Assembly (NCBI GenBank): GCA_033961575.1
Contig: CM066737.1
Location: forward strand, 101,646,709-101,710,708
Length of the DNA stretch: 64,000 bases
Origin: Aselliscus stoliczkanus
Taxonomy: Eukaryota; Chordata; Mammalia; Chiroptera; Hipposideridae
Direction of reading: 5' to 3'
Shown: piece after piece, positions 1-10,612 of the stretch
Layout of the letters: each line of letters starts with the position of its first letter
How positions within the stretch are numbered: position 1 is the stretch's first letter
Notes under the pieces: model-generated
What the model saw: the letters and a program-made list of their open reading frames with translations, nothing else
What the model was told of the DNA's origin: nothing
Database searches by the model: none
Position numbers and translations under genes: made by a program

Positions 1-174
1 TGCCTTCCACATCCTCCCTTCAGGATTAAAATATTCATTCGCCCAGCTAGCTGGAGTGTTGACAGCCAAGCATTCTCCCCATGATGGAAGGATGTACCCC
101 TTTACTGGGAGCACCCACATCTAATGATTGGAGGGTGCAGAGGGAGAAAGACCTCTAATCCCAGACAACTCTGC
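1..174. other. Unassigned non-coding sequence
   Basis: Non-coding sequence at the window edge, probably continuous with the LTR-like fragment that follows. No open frame or motif stands out. Confidence 0.4.
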
Positions 175-368
175 AAGGTTATCCCGGCTCCAGTGCTTCC
201 CATAGGATCAACAGAGGCCCTTGTTTCAACTGCACTGTAGCTCAAATCATCCCCTGGCTAATCCTGTTACTTTATCTTCTTCCAAAGCTGTTGTTCCTAA
301 GAGCATCCCTAATAAAACGAATGTCTCCATCAGAATCTGCTTCCTGGGAAACACAGCAGACGACATTC
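175..368 (+). mobile_element. LTR-like fragment, 3' part
   Basis: The text around 275-360 (GTTGTTCCTAAGAGCATCCC, then AATAAAACGAATGTCTCCATC and CTGCTTCCTGGGAAACACAG) resembles the polyadenylation region of an old mammalian ERVL-type LTR. The AATAAA signal is at about 311. The match is from memory and the family is not resolved; the upstream part is too diverged to delimit. Confidence 0.45.
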
Positions 369-2279
369 TCTAACCTCTGTTTCAGATGCACCCTTCTCAG
401 GCCTGATCCATAAAACCCTGACTACCTGTTGTAGCCTAGATCTATTTCTGAGCTGAGTTTTCGTTAAAGAGGCCTGCAGGATAAAGAGACAGGGCCACAG
501 ACTCACTCACAAGACCCTACTCTGTTCCCCTACCCCCTCCTTCCCACTCCTCTACAAATGTCTACACACCCCTACTCAGAGATCCTGTTACGATCCAAAC
601 AGACAAAAATCTCCTCTTTGGGCCCAAAGTAACTGTAAACTGAACACCATTTAGTTGAAACTGAATCCCTTCACAGGAAGTGCCTGTTTCCAATATCTTT
701 CAACAACCTAGCACATCCCAAGTTCAAATCCCAGCCTCCCTACCAAGAGGCCGTCCTGCCTCACAAAGCAAAACCCTCAGCTCAACAGACGCACCCTTGG
801 CACAAACCAGCAGCTCCCCCAGCTTCATTTGCAGAGTTGTGGCAGCTTGGGTTTTCTACTACCCGGAACTCTTTTCAGCTGAGGACGGCTTTGGGAATCC
901 TATGGAGGAGATGGCTTCCATTGCTCCTCAGCCAAGCTCAACCTGAAGTTTTCCCAGGTGAGTCCAGCCCAAGCCAACCAGAGATGAAAGTCATTTTGAG
1001 GAATAAGAAAATGATGGAAACATTCAAACACAGGTTTCACCTGACTGGTTTTGACTTGGCAGCTGGGGCAGCGAAGTCCCGTCACTTCTGCCCTGGAGCT
1101 ATCCGCCATCTTGTTGCATCATGTGCCCTCAGCAGATACCAGATCTCAGTCACACAATTGTCTGCACATCACCGTGCAAATGTCTCTATTAGCTTACTAA
1201 CAGTATAGGCCTTTTCATGTATTTCTCTCTCTGCCTGTGGAACATTTTCTCATACCCACAAAAAAGAAAGGCTTCTCAGGAGGCTCTAACATTCCTTTTT
1301 CAACCATCCCCCTCCACAGCAATACAGTTTTTTCTTCGTATTTGATAGAATCAAAATCAGATGCGTTGCCATCAGGATATGATAAACTGTACTCTTGGTG
1401 TTTCATCATAATAGCAGGTTTGGGACTAAAGCCAAACAGTGGCAATTTCTTCCCTTTAAAGAAAAATTGCTTTTAAGAATTAAATAAAATTCTCCTTCTT
1501 CACACCATCTTCAACGGGCTCTTCCCCAACCCCTGGTACAATATTTTATGAGAAAGATCTTTTTGTAGAATATCTTGAATATTTCCATATTTCAAATCAA
1601 TTCATTCGATGCCTTCAGCAAAAATAAATAAAGTAGAGGGTTTAGTAGATCATTTTAGAGTCACAGGTCAGATAAAATTAAGGTGAAATCTGGCCTTAAA
1701 AAAGAATTTTTAAAAACAAGCAGAGGTGGAAGAAAGACTACACTGCCTTGCTCTGTAAGTAGAGAGAATTGATCTGGAGTGGAGATTTGATGGACTTTAA
1801 TCTTACCCCTGGTATTTGGGGGACTTCCAGCACCCACACATTTTTGTCAGGCAGTGTTTACAAAGTACTGGAGAAGCAGAAAAAGATTTTGTTTCAGGAT
1901 GGAAAAGATTAATCAAGAAGTCACGTGGTCTATAATTATGCAACAAGAGGTAATGGACTTGTAAGTAAGTGGTGAGAGAAATGACTTAGAAAAAACCTTT
2001 TTTTCCTTCCAAAAGGATAAAAGGAAGAAGAACTGGAGACAACTTCAGCGCTACTCAGGAGGTGAAACTCAAGGTTTTGATCATTTCTGCAGACCTCCAA
2101 AGGAGTGGGTAACATTTCTGAAGCTGTAGTGAATATTGATTGTATAGATTTACTTTGGGCCTCTCAAGAGAAATGATTTTCTCAGATTGAAGTTTTCTTC
2201 ATTGCAGATAGTCCACTAGGACAAAATGATTATTTCTTCTGCTTCCTGTACTGCCATTAGTTTATTGAGAGTGGTGTGC
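369..2279. other. Unassigned non-coding stretch
   Basis: About 1.9 kb in which I recognise no gene. Short open frames (680-946, 837-1208, 1237-1476) overlap on both strands and encode low-complexity, unrecognised peptides. A CAG|GTGAGT donor-like site lies at 955-963 with no convincing acceptor upstream. Part of 440-1200 may be old retroviral or LTR material. Confidence 0.5.
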
Positions 2280-2289
2280 AATCAGTATT

Positions 2290-2560
2290 ACTGTCAATCA
2301 TCATCACCTAATGGAGATAATGGTGATAGAGTTGGCAGTGATGGAGATGACAGTGATAAGCGTGACGGTGGTAGACATGGGATGGTAATGGAGATGGCTG
2401 TGGTGACATGCTAGTGGTGGTGATCGTAGTGATCATGATTTGGTAGGAGCGGTGATAGTAATGGTGGTGGTGATGATGGTGATGTCCATAATGGTAGTGA
2501 TGGCAATGGTGTTGATGTTGTTAGTAGTGGTAGTAATGTGATAGATACAGTGATAAAACC
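2290..2560 (+). repeat. Degenerate GAT/GGT trinucleotide-based tandem repeat
   Basis: A strand-asymmetric stretch built from diverged GATGGT, GATGGA and AGTGGT units with almost no C on the + strand. Units are too diverged to give a fixed period; three- and six-base steps dominate. On the minus strand it reads as a threonine/isoleucine-rich open frame (2433-2624), which is a composition artefact. Confidence 0.8.
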
Positions 2561-2654
2561 AATCTTTCACAGAGATTATGTCCCTATTCAGAAGGCTGCA
2601 AGATCTTAGAATCCATTTCTGCACTTCCTTTAATGAGTCCTCACAGTACTAGTG

Positions 2655-2934
2655 GACTTATTTATTTTGCCATTCAAAAAGTATTTATCAGCATCCACAA
2701 TGGTCCAGGCACCAGTCAAGATACTGATGATACAATAGTGAATAAAACAAACAAAACTCCATACTCTCAAAGAGCCTCCATTTTAGCCAGTGAGACAGGT
2801 GATAAACAAAGTAGAGAAGTAAAATATGTCATATGGAGGGTGATAAGCCCTAAAGAGAAAAAGCATGGGAGGTAACATAGGGAGGGCAGGCAGGGGTAAG
2901 GGATGGGTATGTGTGCATGTGTGTGATAGTTTGG
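2655..2934 (-). mobile_element. LINE L2, 3' end (part of a split copy)
   Basis: The + strand reads the reverse complement of the L2 3' end: TATTTATCAGCATCCACAAT, then CCAGGCACCAGTC, ATACAATAGTGAATAAAACA and CAAAGAGCCTCCATTTTAGC. It continues beyond the MaLR LTR at 2935-3358 into 3365-3865, so the two L2 blocks are one element split by that insertion. Confidence 0.8.
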
Positions 2935-3358
2935 ATAACCATTCAGCAAATATTCTCTCTCTTTCCTCTCCCAGTGTGGGCAGAGTATACTTAGCTAACT
3001 CATTAATGTGGGGCTTGGTCATGTGATTTCCTTTGACCAATAGAATGTTCATGGAATGTGGGCAGAGATCCTTAAGTGCTTATATTACTTGGCTTGGCTC
3101 TTGTACTCTGATGATATACCAAGAGAGGAGCATGCCCTGGGTAGCCACTGCCCCTGCACTCCGGGCCTCAACATGAGCACAAATAGAGCAGACCTGAACC
3201 CCAGCTGCAGTCTGAAGCAGAGCTGACAAACTAAGACCATCCTAGATGCATCAAGTCTCATTTGAACCCCTGAGTACAGAAATAAATGCTTCTTGTAAGC
3301 CACTGAGTCTGGGGTAGTTTGTTATACAGCCTAATTCTGGCAATGACTGACTAACACA
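2935..3358 (+). mobile_element. MaLR (MLT1-type) LTR inserted in L2
   Basis: It ends with the MaLR signature: AAATAAATGCTTCTTGTAAG, then CCACTGAGTCTGGGGTAGTTTGTTATACAG and GACTGACTAACACAG (split here for length). It lies between two collinear parts of an L2 element. Heavily mutated, so an old insertion. Confidence 0.75.
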
Positions 3359-3364
3359 GAGTAC

Positions 3365-3865
3365 TTGCAATTTTATATCAGGTAATCAGAGAAGGCCTCA
3401 TTGGGGAGACACCATCTGAGAAAAGATTGGAAGGAGGTGAAGCAACAAGTAATGCAGGTACCCGGTGAAAGATCCAGGCAAAGGGAACAGCAGTACAGAA
3501 ATTTCCAGGTGTGAATAGAAATGACATGTTCCAACAAGAAGGCCAGTATACCTGGAGCAAAGGAGCAAAGGGGGAAGAGTAACAGGAGGTGAGGCTAGAG
3601 AAGGAATGTGAGTGTGGGCAGATTGTGTAGGGCCTCGTAAGTCACAGTAAGAATATTGGGAAGCCATCAGAGGGTTTTGAGAAGAATGACACAATTTAAC
3701 TTGTATTTTGAGAGGATCACTGTGGTTGCAATGTGGTGAACAATAAACTATAGAGAGGTAGGAGTAGGAGCAAGGAGACCCAAGTGGAAGGCAACTGCTA
3801 AAACCCCAGGGAGAGATGATGGTGGCTTAGATGGGGTGGGGGGGGCAAGTTGCAGTGGTGACTTA
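3365..3865 (-). mobile_element. LINE L2, ORF2 C-terminal and 3' region
   Basis: The + strand carries the reverse complement of L2: GAAGGCCTCATTGGGGAGAC, AGGCAAAGGGAACAGCAGTA, TGTAGGGCCTCGTAAGTCAC, GGGAAGCCATCAGAGGGTTT and AGGATCACTGTGGTTGCAAT. The reading frame is broken. It continues the 2655-2934 fragment. Confidence 0.8.
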
Positions 3866-4512
3866 TTGTCTTGGACCATCTCCATGGGATGGTCCAGACT
3901 CTTCATCACCCCTCCCCCTGGCATCTCAGGAAGCTGAAGCCATTCGGCTTGGGTTCAGCGGCAGTTATCAGTAACAGAGGCGAGATAAAAGCTCCTACTC
4001 CCATGTCTCCAATCTGTTGCTTAGCACAGGGAGCGTCATCACTCCATCCCTCTATTGTCTGGGGGGTCTTAGTGATTCAGGAAAGGAGGATCTTTTCAGA
4101 ACAGCTCAGGCAGACACAAATACAGCCTGACAGCCCAGCCACAGTCTCTTGTGTGCGTGGATCCTTCCCGCTTTGTCTCAGTTGGCAACACGCCTTTTAT
4201 TCCAAGGCTCAGATGAAGAGCCTGCCTGCATCCTGGGGGCCCTGGCTGCTCTTAATATTTCATGGTGGCACCTACATTCTAAACCTCCTTATTTTTCTGG
4301 GCTCCATTTGAAACGAATTGGCCCAGCTCAGCACTCCAATGACCCTCCACCTCCCCCATGGTACCACATTGTCCTTAACCAACTACTTCTCTACTTGGCC
4401 TTGGACCTTTGTGGAGCAATCAAAAAGGCAGACTTAGTCTAGCAGTTTCTCAACTCTGTGGGGGACATTACTCTTTTCTTCAAGTTTCATCTGATTATAT
4501 GGGAAGGTAGCT

Positions 4513-4515
<3 letters not shown>
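3866..4515. other. Unassigned stretch with a 146-codon open frame
   Basis: Contains an open frame at 3871-4311 (+) that is long for this window. The peptide has no recognised domain, a second frame (4149-4442) overlaps it, and no splice or promoter context supports it. I read it as chance. No repeat is recognised. Confidence 0.4.

Positions 4516-4560
<45 letters not shown>
4516..4560 (+). repeat. (GT)n microsatellite
   Basis: About 22 uninterrupted GT units followed by an imperfect GT/GTAC tail to 4580. Likely length-polymorphic. Confidence 0.97.
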
Positions 4561-4562
<2 letters not shown>

Positions 4563-5006
4563 TTGTGTGTACGTAGGTGTGCTAGGCAGGGATAGTGTTC
4601 AGAATATTTGAATTATCAAATAATATTTGGTGACTGTTATTCGAATATTATTAGTTATTGAAACTTGTGTTCTCTGCCCTTTTTTTTCTCGGCTTAATTG
4701 CAAGCACTCACAGCATGTGTTAGAAAAGAAGATAACTTTTTCCAAGTCAAAAGATGGCCTATTTATCTGTAAGAATATTTTTAAAGATTAGCGAATTGAA
4801 CCAAATTGCTACCAGTCCTCTCTTATTTTGTCAAGTGTCCCCTAAGAAAAAAGGGGGAAATTCGTGAAAAGTTATCAGAATGACTGAATGCTTTGTTTCC
4901 TATTAGCGAATCACCAGGTTTAGAGAAACACTCTGTCCTGACCTTCTGTAGCCACATGAGTCCATTTGGCTGGATTTAGTGTCAACCTCAGAGTTTTGGG
5001 CTGTGA

Positions 5007-5020
5007 GTTACCATGACAAC
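5007..5020. promoter_or_regulatory. RFX X-box-like site
   Basis: GTTACCATGACAAC matches the palindromic X-box pattern (RYYNCC-AT-RRNRAC) bound by RFX factors, with both half-sites intact. It lies in sequence I cannot assign to a repeat. Function is inferred from the motif alone. Confidence 0.4.
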
Positions 5021-5115
5021 AAGCTCCACCCCAGCGAAGGGAGAAGGAGGAGGTTATCAACTAGAGAAAACTCCAGGCAGAAGTGTTCTTTTGCTTTGGG
5101 GAAGGATGCTAAACA

Positions 5116-5132
5116 GACACTAGGGGGCGGGG
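5116..5132 (+). promoter_or_regulatory. CTCF-like motif
   Basis: GACACTAGGGGGCGGGG fits the CTCF core (CCASYAGRKGGCRS) at most positions, including the AGGGGGC block. It is about 100 bp from the X-box-like site. Motif evidence only. Confidence 0.35.
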
Positions 5133-5684
5133 TCACAGGATCGCCTTCCAGCGTCACAGTGGCTGGGACTGAAGAAGGGACTGGGAGCAGATGAGCCACA
5201 CCATTTTACTGATGAGGAAACTGAGGCCCAGTGTTGGAGAGCACCAAATCTGATTCCCAGGATAGTCCTTGTGGGGTGGAAGTGGAGTTTCTAATGCAGT
5301 TCAATCGCAAATATAAACAGCTGATCTGAGTTGTGGAAGAATTGCTCAATGAGTAATGTAAAAGGTTGCTGTGGCGGGTCAAATTTGTCTTGTGTTCACA
5401 GTGTGGGAGGCTGGATAAAATGCTGAAGCGGGGCCACTGCTCTGTTTGGATTCTCTTCAAGAACTATATTTGAGGACAAACCAAAAGTATAAAGCTGGCT
5501 GCAAAAGAACACATCATCGGGTGACTCCCATCAGCTGATGGCAGTCTACATGAATAGTTCTTCCCACAGTCTGACTTCCCAGGCGAGGCTGTGGATTTCT
5601 TACCTTCATACTTTCCTACCTTCCCTCCAACTGTATTTCTCAAGCCATGTGGCCTTTAATTATCCGCTGTCATATAACTGACCC

Positions 5685-5800
5685 TGAGATTTTCATGTAT
5701 TCTCTTATTCTAATCACTTTGCAAAACAAGTCTCAGGGAAAGCCAAGTCCAGCAATTTGCCAAAGGTCACATATCTTGTAAGTAACAGAAGCAGGTCTCA
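5685..5800 (-). mobile_element. MIR fragment
   Basis: The reverse-complement MIR pattern is visible: TTTGCCAAAGGTCACATATC, then TTGTAAGTAACAGAAGCAGG. Diverged and truncated at both ends. Confidence 0.6.
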
Positions 5801-6649
5801 GGGAAAACAAATTTAGCACATTTTCCCCAACTATGCCCTTCTGCCATCAGAAAAACGTTACCGATTGCTAATTGGATGGCACAGCTTAATGCTAGAAATG
5901 GTTAACAAGGAGAAATGCTGCAAAAATGCATAGGTTAGGACAATCTGTAAATAAGGCAAGTGAGGAAAATAACTGCTGAAAGCTAGGAAAGAGACCAAAC
6001 TGTCAACAAAAGGAAAAAATAAACAATGACTTGATTATCTGGACAGGTAGTCAATGAAAGGAGGAAATTGAGTGGTGCCAAATGTCAACTGCTGTTAGAT
6101 CATGAATCTAAGATAGTAAAGCAGAGTCAAATGCTGAAATAACTACAGAAATTTGTAAGGGAAATACTTCACTTATAAAAGTCAAAACAAAACGAATGCA
6201 TGAGTTTGAGATGAGCCATTTCTATGAAAAAAATTAAAACCCACCATATGATTACAAGCAAGAAAAAACCTGAGTATCCTAAGCAAACGAGTGAATTATC
6301 AAGCTATCAAGGGGTTAACAAAATCAACGAGAAGCTAGAGGAGAAGGTTTAGACAACCTGCAGGACTCGAGAGTGCAAGTAGCAGACACATAGCCAAAGC
6401 CCAATTGCCACAGGCACAGTATTTTCCTCAAGTTTCCACTGCTTTATATCTAATTCTGAACTTTCCCTACATCTTTGTGCCACTTGTTTAAGATTCAGTA
6501 TCCCAAGAGCAAGTGTCTAAGTAGCTATTTAAACCTTGGCCTTACCAGGGGGCAGATAGAAAGGGGAAATGGACCCCTTTGGCTTCTATAATGGTAGCAT
6601 CAGCAGGAGGCTGAGATGGCTATTGCCATCTAAGACAATACACAGTGAG
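5801..6649. other. AT-rich stretch, mostly unassigned
   Basis: No gene recognised. GGTGCCAAATGTCAACTGCT at about 6075 resembles an antisense L2 segment but is too short to call. A CTCF-like core lies at 6541-6555. The remainder looks unique or too decayed to classify. Confidence 0.4.
6541..6555 (+). promoter_or_regulatory. CTCF-like motif
   Basis: CTTACCAGGGGGCAG has the ACCAGGGGGCAG core expected for CTCF, with two changes in the 5' flank. Motif evidence only. Confidence 0.35.
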
Positions 6650-7080
6650 GATGTGTTAGTTAGGGAATACTAATTGCTATAACTAACAAACCCCAAGATT
6701 AATGGCTTAACACAGTAGAAGTGTATTCCTTAGGCATGGAACTGTCCAACACAAATATTCCTGATTGGCAGTCAACCTTCCACAGATTTTTCATGACCCA
6801 GGCTCCTTCCATATTGTGGCTCCACACTCCTTCTGGGTCTTAGAGTCCTTTGCATTCAGCTGGAAAATGGATAAAGATAACAAACATACACCCAGTGCGT
6901 ACGCTTCTTGACCCAGGCATGATGTGCATCTCTACTGCTTCCATTCCAATGGCAAGAACCAGTCCTGTGGCTTCAACTACATGTAAGGAGGCATGAGAAT
7001 GTAGTTCCTGGTAGGCAAATGCTTCCAATCAATGATTCTACATTCTGCAAGAGGGAGTCCAAATCTTCTATGGACAAAAA
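6650..7080 (-). mobile_element. MaLR-like LTR, antisense
   Basis: The left end reads TGTGTTAGTTAGGGAATACT, then TTAATGGCTTAACACAGTAG, which is the reverse complement of the MaLR 3' end (..AAGCCACT..GTTA..CTAACACA). The body includes CTCCTTCCATATTGTGGCTC, shared with the copy near 8350-8640. Confidence 0.55.
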
Positions 7081-8334
7081 GTTGTCTCTGTTATGGGAGA
7101 CCTTCTACAAAGAGAAATGGAGGCCAACAGGAATGTGTGGGTAAGATGTGTGACAGCCAAAAGCCAACATAAGTCCATTACAAAATGTATTTCCAGACAC
7201 CTGTAAGGAAACATATATTTTAATTTAAATGAAATGGGCTGTACCTTCTTTAGTAGAGTTTATAACTCTCAGGATTGGATATTATCCTGAGAGGTCCACT
7301 TGCTGCCCAGGCTAGAATTCCCCTCTGGTGTCTCTGATGACAAGGCAGTATTCAACCTGTATTCTGAAACCTCCTCAGGAACAGTATATCAACTAAGGTG
7401 TTTTAAACCAAACATAATAGAACACCGAACCCAAAGTGAAATCCAGAGGTAGAGAAGACTTCAGGCATAGGATGATCAGCAGCTTAATGGACAGCTTCTT
7501 TCCATCTTTCTGCTCTGCCATCCTCAGTGATTTCATCTTAAGGCTGGCTCCCCTCATGACCACAAGATGGCTGCCAGTGAGAGTCAAGACTAATGAGTCT
7601 TCACACATGTCCAGCAGGAGAGAAGGAAAATCTACACCCCCCCCACAGCCATGAAATTCAAGAGCCTCCTTTAAGGCAACTGGGCCAGCTTAGGGTATGT
7701 ACCAACCTCTAGACCAGTAAGAGCTACTAAGAGAATGCTGAATGGCTTGGACTAATCAGGATCCATCCCTGGAGCTGGGGATTGGGTCCCTCCCCCATAA
7801 TCACATGAAGATACATCAACAAAATTGGGGTCCTTTAGTCAAAAAGGGGGGAAATGGATAACTGAGTAGTCAATAAATGGCATCTACTAAAGATGGAGAA
7901 GGCTTTACCTGGTAAGAAAGGCCATTCCACTTTGGGGCAGTGCTAATTATTAGAAAGTTCTTGCTCCCAAACCTTGCTCCCAGCTTTGCTCTCTGGCAGT
8001 CCGCAGCAGAAGTCTAAACCTTCCTTATGACATACTTTCAAAACTTTACATACAGCTATTGTATATTCTTATTCCACACCAAAGCTTTCTCTTTTTTAGT
8101 CTGAAACCCCTCACTTTTATCTTCCCCAATATATCATTTCCCACTTCCTCATCACTCTTGTCTTTCATTTATATACATATTCCAGTTTCACAAAATGCCT
8201 CTTACAGGGTAATTTCCAGGAAAGGACAGCAAAACCCTCCTTTGTTTTTCCTACAACCCCTTTATTAATACAGCCAGAGACCATATATTTAACTAAGGTA
8301 ATAAAAGCTACTGTAAGAGATAAACCCCCAATAT
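7081..8334. other. Unassigned non-coding stretch
   Basis: No gene recognised. Two facing open frames at 7393-7608 (-) and 7436-7654 (+) are typical chance overlaps. Parts (7200-7850) resemble decayed LTR sequence but cannot be assigned. Confidence 0.4.
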
Positions 8335-8645
8335 CTCAACCCCTTTACACAATAAAGGTTTCTCACTCACATAAAGTCCTGATTGGCAGGTAGCTTTCCT
8401 CCAAACAGTGGTGATCTATGCCTCTTCCATCTTGTGGCTCTGCTATATTCAACACACAGCTTCCAAAGTCACCCGTTTTATCTGTGTCAAGCTAGAAGGG
8501 AAAAGAACATGAAGGATCATGTGTGGGCAGTATTTATCGACCTGTCCTGGAAACAGCACCTCACCTGTGGTCGCATACTATTGGCTAGAATTCAGTCACA
8601 TGGCCATACCTAATTGCAAGGGAATCTAGAAAGTGTATCCAACTA
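8335..8645 (-). mobile_element. LTR-like repeat, antisense
   Basis: Contains AGTCCTGATTGGCAGGTAGC, CCTCTTCCATCTTGTGGCTC, CAGTCACATGGCCATACCTA and ATTGCAAGGGAATCTAGAAA, a familiar string of old mammalian LTR repeats. It is related to 6650-7080 and, at its end, to 51690-51830. Family not resolved. Confidence 0.5.
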
Positions 8646-9689
8646 TTTCTGCCATAGATATTTAGCCATCTGGCACCTGTATCCCATTGATGGTTTCTCT
8701 TGAGCTTGCTGTTGCCCAAACTTGACTAAACTTTATCTTAAAGGGCTACTGCTAATGGCCTCGCTGTCCTGTAATTACAGAATTCATCCTTTGAACCTGG
8801 AGTAGGGTGCCTCCTGGCTCCTACTGATTGCCCACTTGGGCCTCTCATTCCGCTTGCTGTTTCTACCACTTTCCTCCTTTTTAGGAGGGTCTCTTTGGGT
8901 GTTGTATAACTAAGACCTGCCTGAGGAAGAGCAATTTTTAACTGAGTGCAATCAAGTTTGTATAAGTTAAACAATGGTGCTGACCTTTTTCAAGGATATC
9001 AAAGGCCCGAGGGAGTTACTAAGTAATACCTCCAGTGAAAATCACATGTCACTGTCTATATCTTTCTGCCATTGTGGAATTCTGTTTGTTTGTTTTTTTA
9101 ATGAATTTGGAAGTAGATTTCCAGATCCTCTGTTAGTTCCTTATTCTGTGTCCTAAGTGCCACGTGAAAAAGAGGAAATATTGTATAGCTGGCTCTGCTC
9201 TGCAATGCTGAGAATTTTTTAAATGAACTTGAAGTCTATGCTGCTTTCATCACTTTTTGAGGCTTTGTGGGCCAGAGAATTTGCTCTGTGTATCTATTTC
9301 CGACCCATAATGCAAGGCATGTAATTAGTGGTGCCTCCGCCTCTCGCTGGCAAGCTTAATCAGGCAGAGCCCATCCAAATGCACTCCACAGACTCCTCGT
9401 TCACAGCAAACCAGGGCAGATGTTTCTTACTCCAAAGCACCATTTTCAAACAATTCTCCAGCCAAAGATTTGTCATTGAGATGTCACTAAATGGTATACG
9501 CTCTGGAGCAGCTCATTAAATACTGGACATGGGGTTGTATGTGGCTAGAATCGTTATAATAAAATTTCAAAAGAGTTAGTACTACATAGGTCAAAAATAT
9601 CTTAAAAGACCCTTTCCAAAAATCCAGTGTGTGGCTCAACCTCATGGTATCACAATCTTTTTTTAGACCTGGAAGAAATCTATAGATTC
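8646..9689. other. Unique-looking non-coding stretch, candidate conserved element
   Basis: No gene or repeat recognised. 9220-9500 is well-behaved sequence with homeodomain-type cores (GTAATTAGTGG at about 9320, GCTTAATCAGG at about 9353) and no repeat resemblance. It could be a conserved non-coding element, but nothing here proves conservation. Confidence 0.35.
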
Positions 9690-9830
9690 ATTCATGTATT
9701 CAAAGATTTACTAGGCATCTACTGTGTGCCAGGCACTAGAGTGGCTAATAGAGATAGAGATGAACTTCTGGCTAGAGAAGCTTCCAGCCTAATAGGGAAG
9801 ACACACATAAATCAGAAATTTATATAGTAA
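9690..9830 (-). mobile_element. LINE L2, 3' end
   Basis: The + strand reads TTCATTCATGTATTCAAAGA, CATCTACTGTGTGCCAGGCA and AGCTTCCAGCCTAATAGGG, the reverse complement of the L2 3' terminus. Confidence 0.8.
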
Positions 9831-9952
9831 CAGATTTACCTTAAATTCAGTGGAAGGATATTAGACATGGATGAGGTCTCTCAGATCATCAAATCCAGTC
9901 TTTCTCAACCTTTTAGAACCAATACCTAACTTTATATAAAAACAAAAATCTC

Positions 9953-10053
9953 GGGCCGGCCGAGTGGCACCGTGGTTAAGCACTGGCTTGGGAAGCCAGC
10001 GGCCTTGGTTCGGGTCCCACATATGAGGGCCAGTGACACTGCCCTCAAAAAAA
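9953..10053 (+). mobile_element. Short tRNA-derived SINE (bat VES-like), copy A
   Basis: tRNA-like head GGGCCGGCCGAGTGGCACCG, B box GGTTCGGGTCC, the GAGGGC...GCCCTC hairpin and an A-tail. A 9-bp target duplication, AAAAATCTC, flanks it at 9944-9952 and 10054-10062. Pol III boxes are present, but it is a dispersed SINE, not a tRNA gene. Confidence 0.9.
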
Positions 10054-10062
10054 AAAAATCTC

Positions 10063-10451
10063 TAGGCCACCCCTCAGGAAAAGACAATATCATCCCCCAC
10101 TCCCAGGATATATGAATCTTTTAGGGGCATGGAGTTGTTTTCTGTGGATCTTGGCCAGCCTAGAAGATTTGTTCCTAGTTCGCTTTTAGTTTTAGTTTTT
10201 AAAAATCTCAGTGTCTTCTAGATATTGACATGCTATTTTAAAAACGCCTCCCTCCTCTCCTCTCCTCATCCACCACCCCAGTCAGCTCCTCTAGTCCAAG
10301 GCTCCCCACCCCCATTTTGAAGATGAAGACATTGAGGTCCAGAGAGAAGAAAACCGAAGCTCAGGGACCCTGGTGCTTCCAATATTGTTTGGGGTTAATA
10401 ATGATGTGGGATGAAAGAAATCGCAGGACTGGTTTACAGAATTGTGTAGCC
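10063..10451. other. Unassigned stretch with a MIR-like core
   Basis: No gene. A pyrimidine-rich patch lies at about 10243-10290, and a MIR-core-like piece (AAGATGAAGACATTGAGGTC) at about 10320. Confidence 0.4.
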
Positions 10452-10612
10452 TTTGCTTCTCAAAATGTGATCTGTAAACCAGCAGTGTCAATCTCATCTG
10501 GGAGCTTGTTAAAAATGCAGAATTTCAGGCACCAACCAAGACCTACAGAATCAGAATCTGCATTTTAACAGGATCCCTGGATGATGTGTATATACACTAA
10601 AATCTGAGGAGT
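10452..10612 (+). mobile_element. MER5A-type hAT-Charlie MITE
   Basis: Follows the MER5A pattern: GCTTCTCAAAATGTGATCTG, GGGAGCTTGTTAAAAATGCA, GACCTACAGAATCAGAATCT, and an end TGAGGAGTACTGCTG that mirrors the start. Non-autonomous, ancient. Confidence 0.85.

Larger units (their letters stand above)
4561..5684. other. Mostly unique non-coding stretch with regulatory-like motifs
   Basis: No gene recognised. It holds an RFX X-box-like palindrome (5007-5020), a CTCF-like core (5116-5132) and a short MIR-core-like piece, ACTGATGAGGAAACTGAGGC, at 5209-5228. The small open frames here are unconvincing. Confidence 0.5.

Noticed and set aside
2433..2624. Threonine/isoleucine-rich peptide on the minus strand
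   Set aside because: It is the complement of the degenerate GAT/GGT repeat.
3871..4311. 146-codon open frame
   Set aside because: No recognisable domain, a second frame overlaps it, and no gene signals are nearby.
9953..10053. tRNA gene suggested by A and B boxes
   Set aside because: The same head recurs in eleven dispersed copies with A-tails and target duplications, so it is a SINE.
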